Below, in pieces: positions 1 through 6,275 of a stretch of 8,976 nt of DNA. Source of the DNA: Caldithrix sp. RBG_13_44_9 (GTDB taxonomy: Bacteria > Calditrichota > Calditrichia > RBG-13-44-9). Position numbers and translations under genes: made by a program. The DNA is taken from positions 25,155 through 34,130 of the forward strand of contig MESS01000112.1 of assembly GCA_001771055.1 (NCBI GenBank). The letters run 5' to 3'. Each line of letters begins with the position of its first letter. The stretch's first letter is position 1. The notes under the pieces were generated by a model. It made no database searches, was not told the DNA's origin, and was given only the letters and a program-made list of their open reading frames with translations.

Positions 1-295
1 GCGGTTTGCAGATATAATGGGAAGCAAACAGGGCAATATCAGGGCCGATGAACTGCTCGGCTACATCCAAAAGACGGGGATCACTGATCAAACTTACCCA
101 GAAAGGATCATTGGCCACCAGGGTATGATGAAGATGCTCCGGCCGGGTACCGGGATGTTTTTTCAGAAGCCAATCCACATGGTTTCGGGCTTCTTCCACC
201 AGCCTGTCGTCGATCACCTTTCTAATAATTACAAACCCCTGTTTTTCATAAATCGATTTAATATCCTTAAGTTGTGATTTATCTTTTTGAACCAT
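1..295 (-). CDS. Phytanoyl-CoA dioxygenase (PhyH) family protein, N-terminal part
   Basis: I translated this by hand from the ATG at 295; it stays open for 98 codons to the window edge, so only the N-terminus is present. An AGGAG ribosome binding site lies 7 nt upstream (303-307), which fixes the start. Residues 17-30 (YEKQGFVIIRKVID) and 59-98 (LVANDPFWVSLISDP, then LLDVAEQFIGPDI and ASHYICKP) follow the usual opening of PhyH-type proteins: a 'GF+++++ +++' strand, a helix, then 'dp+ll+++++ +g+++'. The family uses non-haem Fe(II) and 2-oxoglutarate to hydroxylate small substrates; the HxD...H iron ligands would lie beyond the window and cannot be checked. The substrate is unknown: bacterial members act on many different metabolites. 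It is probably cytoplasmic, as no signal peptide or membrane segment is seen. It has its own promoter and a LacI-family-like operator (separate entries) and is insulated from the upstream gene by a terminator. Confidence 0.85.
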   Translation of the reverse strand, partial: MVQKDKSQLKDIKSIYEKQGFVIIRKVIDDRLVEEARNHVDWLLKKHPGTRPEHLHHTLVANDPFWVSLISDPRLLDVAEQFIGPDIALFASHYICKP

Positions 296-302
296 TGAGA
301 AG

Positions 303-307
303 CTCCT
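303..307 (-). promoter_or_regulatory. Ribosome binding site of the PhyH-family gene
   Basis: AGGAG on the minus strand, 7 nt before the ATG at 295. It supports this start over any internal one. Confidence 0.8.
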
Positions 308-390
308 GCGTAGTGGTTCCTTTAAAAAGGATAAACAGTCCCTGGAAATTTTTCAAAAATATAGACTTGGGTACATAAGAAAATCGTTGT

Positions 391-404
391 TGTTAGCGGT
401 AACA
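391..404. promoter_or_regulatory. Candidate LacI-family operator
   Basis: The 14-mer TGTTAGCGGTAACA has TGTTA/TAACA arms around a central CG, the typical form of operators bound by LacI/GalR-family repressors. It starts a few bases downstream of the predicted transcription start (about 408) of the PhyH-family gene, a position where a bound repressor blocks initiation or escape. No regulator gene lies in the window, so the ligand is unknown. Only the arms and central CG match; one base pair inside each arm breaks perfect symmetry. Confidence 0.5.
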
Positions 405-414
405 TTTCTGAGTC

Positions 415-443
415 AATATAATGAATTTAGAGAAAAATGTCAA
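415..443 (-). promoter_or_regulatory. Sigma-70-type promoter for the PhyH-family gene
   Basis: On the minus strand the -35 box TTGACA (443-438) is followed by a 17-nt spacer and the -10 box TATATT (420-415). This is a perfect -35, a 5/6 -10 and ideal spacing. Transcription would start near 408, giving a leader of about 113 nt before the ATG at 295. It is the best promoter match in the window. Confidence 0.7.
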
Positions 444-501
444 AATGCATTTTTCATTAAAGTCTATAAGTTGTTCAAGCAAAACATTTTGAAAAATCAA
501 T

Positions 502-528
502 AAAAAAGGCGATCATTTAGATCGCCTT
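502..528 (-). terminator. Rho-independent terminator after the M20 peptidase gene
   Basis: Read on the minus strand, a 9-bp perfect stem (AAGGCGATC and GATCGCCTT, 528-520 and 514-506) closes a 5-nt loop (TAAAT). The second arm ends in TT and runs straight into TTTT (505-502). It sits 30 nt after the stop codon at 558 and separates this transcription unit from the PhyH-family gene. Confidence 0.88.
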
Positions 529-557
529 AGGAAAGAACGAAAGTAGTGTTACGAGAT

Positions 558-1802
558 TTAATCGTCTTGCAGACAAATGTGAGCGAATACTTTGCTGTCA
601 TTCACCATGTTATCAATAATACAATATTCATTAGGTTGATGACAGACATCATCGATCTTGGACCAGGCTGCGACATGTAGTCCGGCGCGCCGGAATATGG
701 CGGCTACTGTGCCTCCTCCGATCCCCATCGGTCTGGCCTTGATTTTATAAATGGCTTTGATTGCTGCAGTTAATTTCTTGACCACCGGTGAATCAATCGG
801 AGTTGCCGGAGCAGCATCCTCCCGCTGAGTGGTATCAATTTCAACCTTCACCTCAAAATCCTTCTCCACGGTATCACAGATGTGTCTGATTTCCTCCATG
901 ACCTCTTTTACTGAATATTCCGGCAGGATGCGGCAGTCCAGATAGAATATATCCTCACCGGGAATGGTATTGACATTGGGTACATTGGCCTCTTTCTTGG
1001 TGGGTTCAAAGGTAGATTTTGGCGGCTCAAATACTTTATTTTTGATATTAAATTTTTTCTTTAGCTTCTCCAGCCTGACTACCAGATGAGAAGCAGCCCG
1101 GAAAGCATTTATCCCCATGTCTGGAGTACTGGCGTGACATTGCTTCCCCTTGGTAATAAACCGCATCCACATTATACCCTTCTCCGCCACCTCAATCTGA
1201 CTGCCGTCAGGCAAACCAGCATCTGGAACAATAATTATATCCTCTTTTTTCAATAGATCCGGTTTATTTTTTAAGATATAACTGATCCCATACTTTGAGC
1301 CTGTTTCTTCATCAGCCACAATGATCAAATTCAGGTTATAAGCAGGTTGAAGATGTAATTCGTGGAAAGCTAAAGTAGTAAAAATTGCACTGGTGAGACT
1401 TTGTTGATTATCTTCGGTACCCCGTCCATATAGTTTGCCATCTTTTTCAATTACTTCAAAGGGATCAGTATCCCATTTTTTCAGGTCTCCCTCGGGAACT
1501 ACATCGGTATGCGCCATAATCCAGATATTTCTTTTGGCAGATTTCCCTGGCATTCGGACAATTAAATTGGGTCGTTTTTGATTCTTTGCCTGCGGATCAG
1601 GGGCATCAATTTGTACAATGTCAGTTAATCCTTTTTTTGTGAGAAATTCTTTAATATAGATGGTCTTATCCCATTCACCCTCTCCACCGCTGGCCGGACT
1701 CATTGCTTTAATGCGGGTAATCTCTTTTTGAAAGGCAATCATTTGCGGACGGTATTCTTCAATTTTTTTCTGGAGTTTTTTGAATATAGCTTTATTGACC
1801 AT
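558..1802 (-). CDS. M20-family metallopeptidase / deacylase (ArgE/DapE-like)
   Basis: A 414-residue di-zinc hydrolase of the M20 clan, which removes acyl or aminoacyl groups from short peptides or N-acyl amino acids, probably in the cytoplasm. The active-site set is complete: H98 and D100 (AHTDVVPEGD), bridging D131 (GRGTEDNQ), catalytic base E165 and ligand E166 (VADEETGS), D194 (VPDAG) and H388 (CHQPNEY). H223 (HASTP) begins the lid/dimerisation domain, about 220-330. The usual 'D-M-K-G' after the bridging Asp reads D-N-Q-Q, as in a subgroup often annotated only as M20 or ArgE/DapE deacylase. I cannot tell a dipeptidase from a deacylase. A longer reading would begin with TTG at 1859, but the ATG at 1802 has AAAGGAG 5 nt upstream and gives the usual family length. 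It is last on the minus-strand run, 143 nt after the Mut7-C gene, and ends at a strong terminator. No convincing promoter was seen in that gap. Confidence 0.9.
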   Translation of the reverse strand: MVNKAIFKKLQKKIEEYRPQMIAFQKEITRIKAMSPASGGEGEWDKTIYIKEFLTKKGLTDIVQIDAPDPQAKNQKRPNLIVRMPGKSAKRNIWIMAHTDVVPEGDLKKWDTDPFEVIEKDGKLYGRGTEDNQQSLTSAIFTTLAFHELHLQPAYNLNLIIVADEETGSKYGISYILKNKPDLLKKEDIIIVPDAGLPDGSQIEVAEKGIMWMRFITKGKQCHASTPDMGINAFRAASHLVVRLEKLKKKFNIKNKVFEPPKSTFEPTKKEANVPNVNTIPGEDIFYLDCRILPEYSVKEVMEEIRHICDTVEKDFEVKVEIDTTQREDAAPATPIDSPVVKKLTAAIKAIYKIKARPMGIGGGTVAAIFRRAGLHVAAWSKIDDVCHQPNEYCIIDNMVNDSKVFAHICLQDD

Positions 1803-1807
1803 TCTCT

Positions 1808-1814
1808 CTCCTTT
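1808..1814 (-). promoter_or_regulatory. Ribosome binding site deciding the M20 start
   Basis: AAAGGAG on the minus strand, 5 nt before the ATG at 1802. The upstream in-frame TTG at 1859 has no comparable site, so the shorter protein is preferred. Confidence 0.8.
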
Positions 1815-1924
1815 ATGGTTAGTGATCCTGCTGTCAGCAGAATTTAAGAGAAAGTTCAAACAGAATTAACAGGAAAATCTTTTTTATCTGGGAGTGCTTC
1901 AGTCAAAGAACTTATGGGTAGGAC

Positions 1925-1941
1925 TTCTGAGTAGATCAGAA
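1925..1941. repeat. Inverted repeat just after the Mut7-C stop codon
   Basis: A perfect 6-bp stem (TTCTGA and TCAGAA) with a 5-nt loop lies 5 nt past the Mut7-C stop codon (1948-1946). On the minus strand it is followed by GTCC and not by a T-run, so it is not a standard terminator for that gene. It may be an mRNA 3' hairpin or chance. Confidence 0.3.
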
Positions 1942-1945
1942 TATT

Positions 1946-2419
1946 TTATTGTATAGGTATGCCCATCCTCTGCATTTTTTCGAGCAGTCGTTGAATGTGC
2001 CCTCCCTGCCAGTAGATCCGCTGACAGCCGGGACAGATCCAGAAATCTTCGAAATTGTTTTTCACAGCCTCCGGAATCCTATCCCTTATTTCTTCCCTGG
2101 AGATTGGTTGCGCCGGGATATTGCACAAACTGCAGATGGTAAACAGGTTTAATCTTTGAAAAATATGAAAGTGGTTATCAATTTCCTGCAGCTGTTCAGC
2201 TATGCTGTTTTTTCTGACCATAAATGCTGTGAATTCCCCCAGCTCTCGCAAGTGGTCAGAGCTGCTGGTAATAAAGATCAGGGACGGATTTGCTAGAAGT
2301 AGGAGGCGTGCCATCTTAAAATTATCTGCGATCACAGTGGAAAAACCAATGAATCTGAGCCATTTTCCCAGACCTTGCAGCATGGTGTCGGCAATAAATT
2401 CGGGCCGGTGAGAGTTCAT
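1946..2419 (-). CDS. Mut7-C RNase-domain protein (PIN-like, with zinc ribbon)
   Basis: A 157-residue stand-alone Mut7-C (DUF82) protein of normal family length. The family joins a PIN-like nuclease fold to a C-terminal zinc ribbon and is predicted to act on RNA. Visible here: the N-terminal block FIADTMLQGLGKWLRFIGF (8-26) with D11, then D32; the zinc ribbon C96-x2-C99 ... C129-x2-C132; and the closing FWICPGCQRIYWQGGH block (126-141). The middle nuclease motif, normally 'L-T-R-D-x-x-L', reads I-T-S-S-S-D-H-L (50-57): the usual Asp position is Ser53 and the nearest Asp is D55, so activity may be altered. Start: the ATG at 2419 has an in-frame stop 7 codons upstream, but its ribosome binding site is weak. 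It lies 102 nt after the J-protein gene, where a modest promoter is seen. Family assignment is firm; the substrate is unknown. Confidence 0.85.
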   Translation of the reverse strand: MNSHRPEFIADTMLQGLGKWLRFIGFSTVIADNFKMARLLLLANPSLIFITSSSDHLRELGEFTAFMVRKNSIAEQLQEIDNHFHIFQRLNLFTICSLCNIPAQPISREEIRDRIPEAVKNNFEDFWICPGCQRIYWQGGHIQRLLEKMQRMGIPIQ

Positions 2420-2484
2420 TATCTGAGTGAGGGGATCAAGTTTTTACCAACTGAATTTAGCATATGATGGGTAATATTATTTTC

Positions 2485-2514
2485 ATTATGACGCATCGAT
2501 TGCAAGAATAGCAA
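2485..2514 (-). promoter_or_regulatory. Possible promoter for the Mut7-C gene
   Basis: On the minus strand TTGCTA (2514-2509), an 18-nt spacer and CATAAT (2490-2485) resemble a sigma-70 promoter (4/6 and 5/6). It begins just after the J-protein stop codon and would give a leader of about 60 nt. It is a modest match and could be chance. Confidence 0.35.
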
Positions 2515-2521
2515 CACAAAA

Positions 2522-3460
2522 TCAGGACAGCAGACCGGCTTCCCTTGCCCATAACTCAAATTCCCGCTTTGCCCTACCACTCAGGTTTTTAGGAGCTTGG
2601 ATCATAATTTTAACATAGTGGTCACCGGTACCTTCAGAAGTTTGGATTCCAAGTTTTTTTAGTCGAAAAATCTTGCCACTGTCAGTTCCGGCCGGTATTT
2701 TTAATTTCACTTTTTGCTGGTTTATAGTGGTTACTTCTATTTCCGTTCCTAACAGCGCCTGGGCAAAATTGATTTCTTCTGAAGAATATATATTTAATCC
2801 CTTTCGTTCGTATTGGGGATGTTTGGCAACCTGTATGGTGATATAAAGATCACCCGGTATGCCTCCGGCTGGAGATGGAGCACCATACCCGGTCATCTTT
2901 ACCTTCTTCCCATCCTCCGTCCCCGGATTAATTTTCAGTTTTATCTGCTTACCGGTTGGGGTATTGACAAAGGTCTCTCCTCCCTGGGCGGCCAATTCGA
3001 ATGGTATGGTTATGGTTGCATGAAAATCTTCACCTCTGGATCTGGTGCCCCTCCTGGAGAAACCAAATAAATCTTCCTCAGACTGGCGTCGCGATCCACC
3101 GCGTTTTTCGCTAAAGCCAAAAAAATCACTCAGCAGATCATCTAATCCGGAGCCACCTCCAGATCTACCAAAATTTACCCGGAAACCTCCACCGGAATTA
3201 GCGAAGTCCTCAAAACCACCGCCCTGCGAGCCCAGGAATGGATTTTTCCGCATTAAATCATACTCCTGGCGCTTTTTTGGATCCTTCAAAACCGCATAGG
3301 CTTCGCTGATATTTTTGAATCTTTCCTCAGACCGTTTGTCCCCACCCTTGGCATCGGGATGATGTTCTTTCGCTAATTTCCGGTAGGCCTTTTTAATATC
3401 ATCCAGCGAAGCATTTTCGCTGACTCCCAGAATTTTATAGTAGTCTTTTTTCGCATCCAT
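2522..3460 (-). CDS. cbpA: CbpA-type J-domain co-chaperone (type B DnaJ)
   Basis: A 312-residue Hsp40 that would stimulate Hsp70 (DnaK) ATPase and deliver unfolded clients in the cytoplasm. Residues 1-70 form the J-domain with the essential HPD at 34-36. A Gly/Phe-rich linker spans about 75-140 (GGGFEDFANSGGGF, DLLSDFFGF). From about 146 come the two beta-sandwich client-binding domains, the first starting at EDFHATITIPFELAAQGGE and the second around 216-290. The CxxCxGxG zinc repeats of true DnaJ are absent, which makes it type B, with the architecture and length of CbpA. The ATG at 3460 is the only reasonable start, although no good ribosome binding site precedes it. It begins 40 nt after the lon stop on the same strand, with no promoter or terminator seen between, so co-transcription with lon is likely. 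A DNA-binding role, as in E. coli CbpA, cannot be read from the sequence. Confidence 0.92.
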   Translation of the reverse strand: MDAKKDYYKILGVSENASLDDIKKAYRKLAKEHHPDAKGGDKRSEERFKNISEAYAVLKDPKKRQEYDLMRKNPFLGSQGGGFEDFANSGGGFRVNFGRSGGGSGLDDLLSDFFGFSEKRGGSRRQSEEDLFGFSRRGTRSRGEDFHATITIPFELAAQGGETFVNTPTGKQIKLKINPGTEDGKKVKMTGYGAPSPAGGIPGDLYITIQVAKHPQYERKGLNIYSSEEINFAQALLGTEIEVTTINQQKVKLKIPAGTDSGKIFRLKKLGIQTSEGTGDHYVKIMIQAPKNLSGRAKREFELWAREAGLLS

Positions 3461-3500
3461 ATTTTAAGTCATACTACTTTCATCCATCCAGTCTTATTGC

Positions 3501-5888
3501 TCAGGCCCTTGCACCATGGGGAACAATAACATCTTTTACCGGGTATTTTTTCTTTCTGAAAGCATGCTTTACCACATCCTCCATGTTCTTGACATAAAGA
3601 AATTTCATTTCGTTCCGGACTGTCTCAGGAATTTCTACCAGGTCCGACTTACTTTTATCCGGCAGGATGACTGTCCTGATTCCCGCCCGGTGAGCTGCTA
3701 ATACTTTTTCCTTGATTCCGCCTACCGGCAGGATTTTGCCTCGCATGGTGATCTCTCCGGTCATGGCAATATCGTTTCGCACCTTCTGCTCAGTCAGCAA
3801 GGATAACAATGCAGTAAACAGGGTAACACCCGCAGATGGACCATCCTTAGGGATGGCTCCAGCCGGTATGTGAATATGGATGTCCAGCTTCTCCTGAAAA
3901 TTTTCTTCCAGTTTGAATTCTTTATCATGAGCCCGGATATAGCTCATAGCGGCCTTGGCCGATTCTTTCATTACATCGCCCAATTGACCGGTTAATATTA
4001 AATTGCCTTTACCGGCCATTTTGGTTGCTTCGATGAACAAGATGTCACCTCCCATGGGTGTCCAGGCTAAACCAGTTACGATACCAGGCTCATCGATACG
4101 CTCAGCAACTTCACTGTAGAAACGGATGGGACCCAAATATTTTGATACATCATCGGCATTGACGGTAGTAGAGGCGCTTTTTCCAGAAGCCACATCCTTA
4201 GCAACACCCCTGCTGATGGTAGCGATCTGTCTTTCCAGGTTCCGCACCCCGGCTTCCCGGGTATAGGAATTGATGATTACATGCAATGCGCTATCAGAAA
4301 ATCGGATCTGCTCGGTTTTTAAGCCATGTTCTTTTACTTGTTTAGGTACCAGGAATTTTTTGGCGATCTCTACTTTTTCCTCTTCCACATAACTGGGAAT
4401 CTCAATGATCTCCATACGGTCCCGCAGAGCCGGAATAATTGTATCCGGTATGTTAGCGGTGGCGATAAAGAGCACCTTGGAGAGGTCAAAAGGGACTTCC
4501 AGGTAGTGATCGCTGAAACTATTGTTCTGTTCCTGATCCAGGACCTCCAGCAGGGCAGCGGACGGATCACCGCGGAAATCGGTACCGACTTTATCAATCT
4601 CATCCAGCATGAAAACCGGATTGCTGGAGCCAGCCCGTTTGATTCCCTGAATGATCCTTCCCGGTAAAGCTCCAATGTAAGTCCGACGGTGTCCCCGTAT
4701 TTCGGCCTCATCCCGTACACCTCCCAGCGAGATCCGCACAAATTTGCGTCCCATGGCATCAGCAATCGATCTTCCCAGAGAGGTTTTACCTACACCTGGA
4801 GGGCCAACGAAGCACAAAATGGGGCCCCGCATATCGTTCTTTAATTTTCGAACAGCCAGATATTCCAGGATTCGTTTTTTGACTTTTTCCAGACCATAGT
4901 GATCAGCATTCAACTTTTTCTGAACGGATTCAATATCCAGATTATCTTCGGTGTTCTTATTCCAGGGAAGTTCGATCAGCCAGTCAAGGTAACTGCGGGA
5001 AACAGTGTACTCGGCCGATGCCGGATGCATCCGGCTCAGCCGGTCAAGCTCTTTTTCGGCTACTTTTTCTACATCCTCCGGTAAATCCGCCTCTTCCAGT
5101 TTTTTCTTCAATTCACCCAGATCACTGGTTTCGTCATACTCGCCCAGCTCTTTTTGGATGGCCTTCAATTGCTGGCGAAGATACATCTCACGCTGACTCT
5201 TGCTGATCTCATCCTGCACTTCATTCTGAATTTTCTTCCCAAGTTCCAGAGTCTGTAAATATTTGTTGAAGATATAGGTTGCCCGTTTAAGTCGTTCCTC
5301 CACCTCAAAGATTTCCAGTATTTCCTGCTTTTCCTGAACCGGAATGTTGGAGAAGGCTATGACCACATCAGCTACTATTCCCGGGTCCTGAATGTTGGCG
5401 ATCATTGCCTGATGTTCATTAGTTATTTCAGGAGCCAGCTCCGATGCTTGCTGAAAAAGATTTTTTAAATTGGTGGAAAACGCTTCGATCCTTAAAGGAT
5501 CTTTTGGAAAAATATCCTCTTTGATATCGCGAGTAGCGATGAAGTAGGGATTGGTTTGAATGTAATTAGTAGTTTCAAAACGGGTAATTCCTTGAATAAA
5601 AGCACTTTTACTCCCATCTGGCAAATCAATTACTTTCAATATTCGGGCGATGGTGCCGATTTTGTACATATCAACCGGATTGGGATCATCCAGTGCACCA
5701 TCTCGTTGAGCAATCACCCCAATAACGTTACTCCCTTTGATGGCATCATCGACTAACTTTATAGACTTTTGCCTGCCAATTGCCAGCGGAATAAACTGAT
5801 GGGGGAAAAATACCGTATTTCTAACGGGAATGATCGGAATGCTTTCGGGTATGTTAATAGCTTCTTTGGATTTATCTATCTTTATCAT
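3501..5888 (-). CDS. lon: ATP-dependent Lon protease
   Basis: A 795-residue LonA-type AAA+ serine protease, which degrades misfolded and short-lived regulatory proteins in the cytoplasm as a ring hexamer. Domains: LonN substrate-binding region 1-205; helical/coiled-coil segment about 205-305 (SKSQREMYLRQQLKAIQKEL); AAA+ module about 310-585 with Walker A GPPGVGKT (362-369), pore loop YIGALPG (404-410), Walker B VFMLDEID (425-432) and the sensor-2 arginine region GVRNLER (547-553); protease domain about 590-775 with catalytic S685 (PKDGPSAG) and K728 (GGIKEKVL), 43 residues apart as in E. coli Lon (S679/K722). All key residues are intact. A GTG at 5897 would add three residues, but it overlaps the AAGGTG ribosome binding site that serves the ATG at 5888, so the ATG is chosen. 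It heads the minus-strand run and is followed by the J-protein gene. Confidence 0.97.
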   Translation of the reverse strand: MIKIDKSKEAINIPESIPIIPVRNTVFFPHQFIPLAIGRQKSIKLVDDAIKGSNVIGVIAQRDGALDDPNPVDMYKIGTIARILKVIDLPDGSKSAFIQGITRFETTNYIQTNPYFIATRDIKEDIFPKDPLRIEAFSTNLKNLFQQASELAPEITNEHQAMIANIQDPGIVADVVIAFSNIPVQEKQEILEIFEVEERLKRATYIFNKYLQTLELGKKIQNEVQDEISKSQREMYLRQQLKAIQKELGEYDETSDLGELKKKLEEADLPEDVEKVAEKELDRLSRMHPASAEYTVSRSYLDWLIELPWNKNTEDNLDIESVQKKLNADHYGLEKVKKRILEYLAVRKLKNDMRGPILCFVGPPGVGKTSLGRSIADAMGRKFVRISLGGVRDEAEIRGHRRTYIGALPGRIIQGIKRAGSSNPVFMLDEIDKVGTDFRGDPSAALLEVLDQEQNNSFSDHYLEVPFDLSKVLFIATANIPDTIIPALRDRMEIIEIPSYVEEEKVEIAKKFLVPKQVKEHGLKTEQIRFSDSALHVIINSYTREAGVRNLERQIATISRGVAKDVASGKSASTTVNADDVSKYLGPIRFYSEVAERIDEPGIVTGLAWTPMGGDILFIEATKMAGKGNLILTGQLGDVMKESAKAAMSYIRAHDKEFKLEENFQEKLDIHIHIPAGAIPKDGPSAGVTLFTALLSLLTEQKVRNDIAMTGEITMRGKILPVGGIKEKVLAAHRAGIRTVILPDKSKSDLVEIPETVRNEMKFLYVKNMEDVVKHAFRKKKYPVKDVIVPHGARA

Positions 5889-5894
5889 TGCTTT

Positions 5895-5900
5895 CACCTT
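5895..5900 (-). promoter_or_regulatory. Ribosome binding site deciding the lon start
   Basis: AAGGTG on the minus strand, 6 nt before the ATG at 5888, preceded by a run of A. It contains the alternative in-frame GTG (5897-5895), which is therefore unlikely to be the start. Confidence 0.7.
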
Positions 5901-5921
5901 TTTTTTATAAAATAGAATTTA

Positions 5922-5939
5922 CTTTTCTATGAAGAAAAG
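5922..5939. repeat. Hairpin in the lon leader
   Basis: A perfect 7-bp inverted repeat (CTTTTCT and AGAAAAG) with a 4-nt loop, 33 to 51 nt before the lon ATG and downstream of the predicted promoter. In the mRNA it would fold just ahead of the A-rich ribosome binding region. It is AU-rich, so the structure would be weak. Confidence 0.4.
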
Positions 5940-6006
5940 AATACAATTATTTATAGTAACATCCTGGTTGAATTGATAATGAATTTCCTTGAACTGTTCC
6001 CCTGTT

Positions 6007-6024
6007 AAAAGATATAGATCTTTT
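6007..6024. repeat. Operator-like inverted repeat near the lon transcription start
   Basis: AAAAGAT and ATCTTTT (7-bp arms, 4-nt centre) lie about 7-24 nt downstream of the transcription start predicted for lon (about 6031). The position suits a repressor site, but no regulator is known; the AT-rich composition makes chance possible. Confidence 0.35.
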
Positions 6025-6037
6025 TATCATCAATTTA

Positions 6038-6066
6038 TTTACAAAATTAGTGCCAGGGTGTATCAA
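6038..6066 (-). promoter_or_regulatory. Candidate sigma-70-type promoter for lon
   Basis: On the minus strand TTGATA (6066-6061), a 17-nt spacer and TGTAAA (6043-6038) match 5/6 and 4/6. Transcription would begin near 6031 and leave a leader of about 143 nt. The spacer holds a sigma-54-like TGGCAC followed by TTGTA, whose -12 element has GT in place of GC, so the sigma-70 reading is preferred. No CIRCE element and no clear heat-shock sigma-32 promoter was seen. Confidence 0.45.
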
Positions 6067-6255
6067 GAGCAATAACTTATTGATATATTTGAAATTATCG
6101 GATTTTATTATTATTCTTTAAAGCAGGCACTCATATTGACATTCTGTCTGACCACCCATATTTCTGCCAATTTTGAGTCAATTACTGCAAATCTGTCAGG
6201 TAGCAGGAGTATGATTCTTTCCCGCTTCTTTTCTTAATAGTTGAGAATGATCCGG

Positions 6256-6275
6256 AAAAATTTAAGGATACTTAA
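6256..6275 (-). terminator. Weak candidate terminator of amrS
   Basis: On the minus strand TTAAG, a 4-nt loop and CTTAA are followed by ATTTTT. The stem is only 5 bp, mostly A-U, and overlaps the amrS stop codon, so termination here would be inefficient and read-through toward lon is possible. Confidence 0.25.

Larger units (their letters stand above)
5889..6271. other. Non-coding region between amrS and lon
   Basis: 383 nt with no credible gene on either strand; the longest ATG-started frames I noticed are about 13 codons and lack a sensible ribosome binding site. The lon-proximal half holds a candidate promoter and three inverted repeats: CAATAA-C-TTATTG (6070-6082), 6007-6024 and 5922-5939. 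The amrS-proximal half (about 6090-6270) shows only a weak AT-rich hairpin at the amrS stop and an isolated TTGACA on the plus strand (6137-6142) with a poor -10. Confidence 0.6.

Noticed and set aside
17..277. 86-codon plus-strand reading frame
   Set aside because: It lies opposite the PhyH-family coding region, which has a family match, promoter and ribosome binding site; the plus-strand frame has none of these.
442..453. Perfect palindrome AAAATGCATTTT next to the PhyH promoter
   Set aside because: A short AT-rich palindrome, expected by chance in this composition and overlapping the -35 box; not strong enough to call a site.
1828..1840. CTGCTG-T-CAGCAG palindrome upstream of the M20 gene
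   Set aside because: A 1-nt loop cannot form a normal hairpin, no T-run follows and no known operator matches; probably chance.
1803..1859. Extended N-terminus of the M20 peptidase from TTG at 1859
   Set aside because: The start at 1802 is ATG with a strong AAAGGAG; the extension contains that ribosome binding site and has no family similarity.
4370..4765. 131-codon minus-strand frame inside lon
   Set aside because: It overlaps the AAA+ module of lon in another frame and its residues look like out-of-frame translation with no recognisable domain.
6137..6165. Plus-strand TTGACA with TATTTC 17 nt on
   Set aside because: No plus-strand gene follows it; it points into the 3' end of amrS and the -10 is poor.
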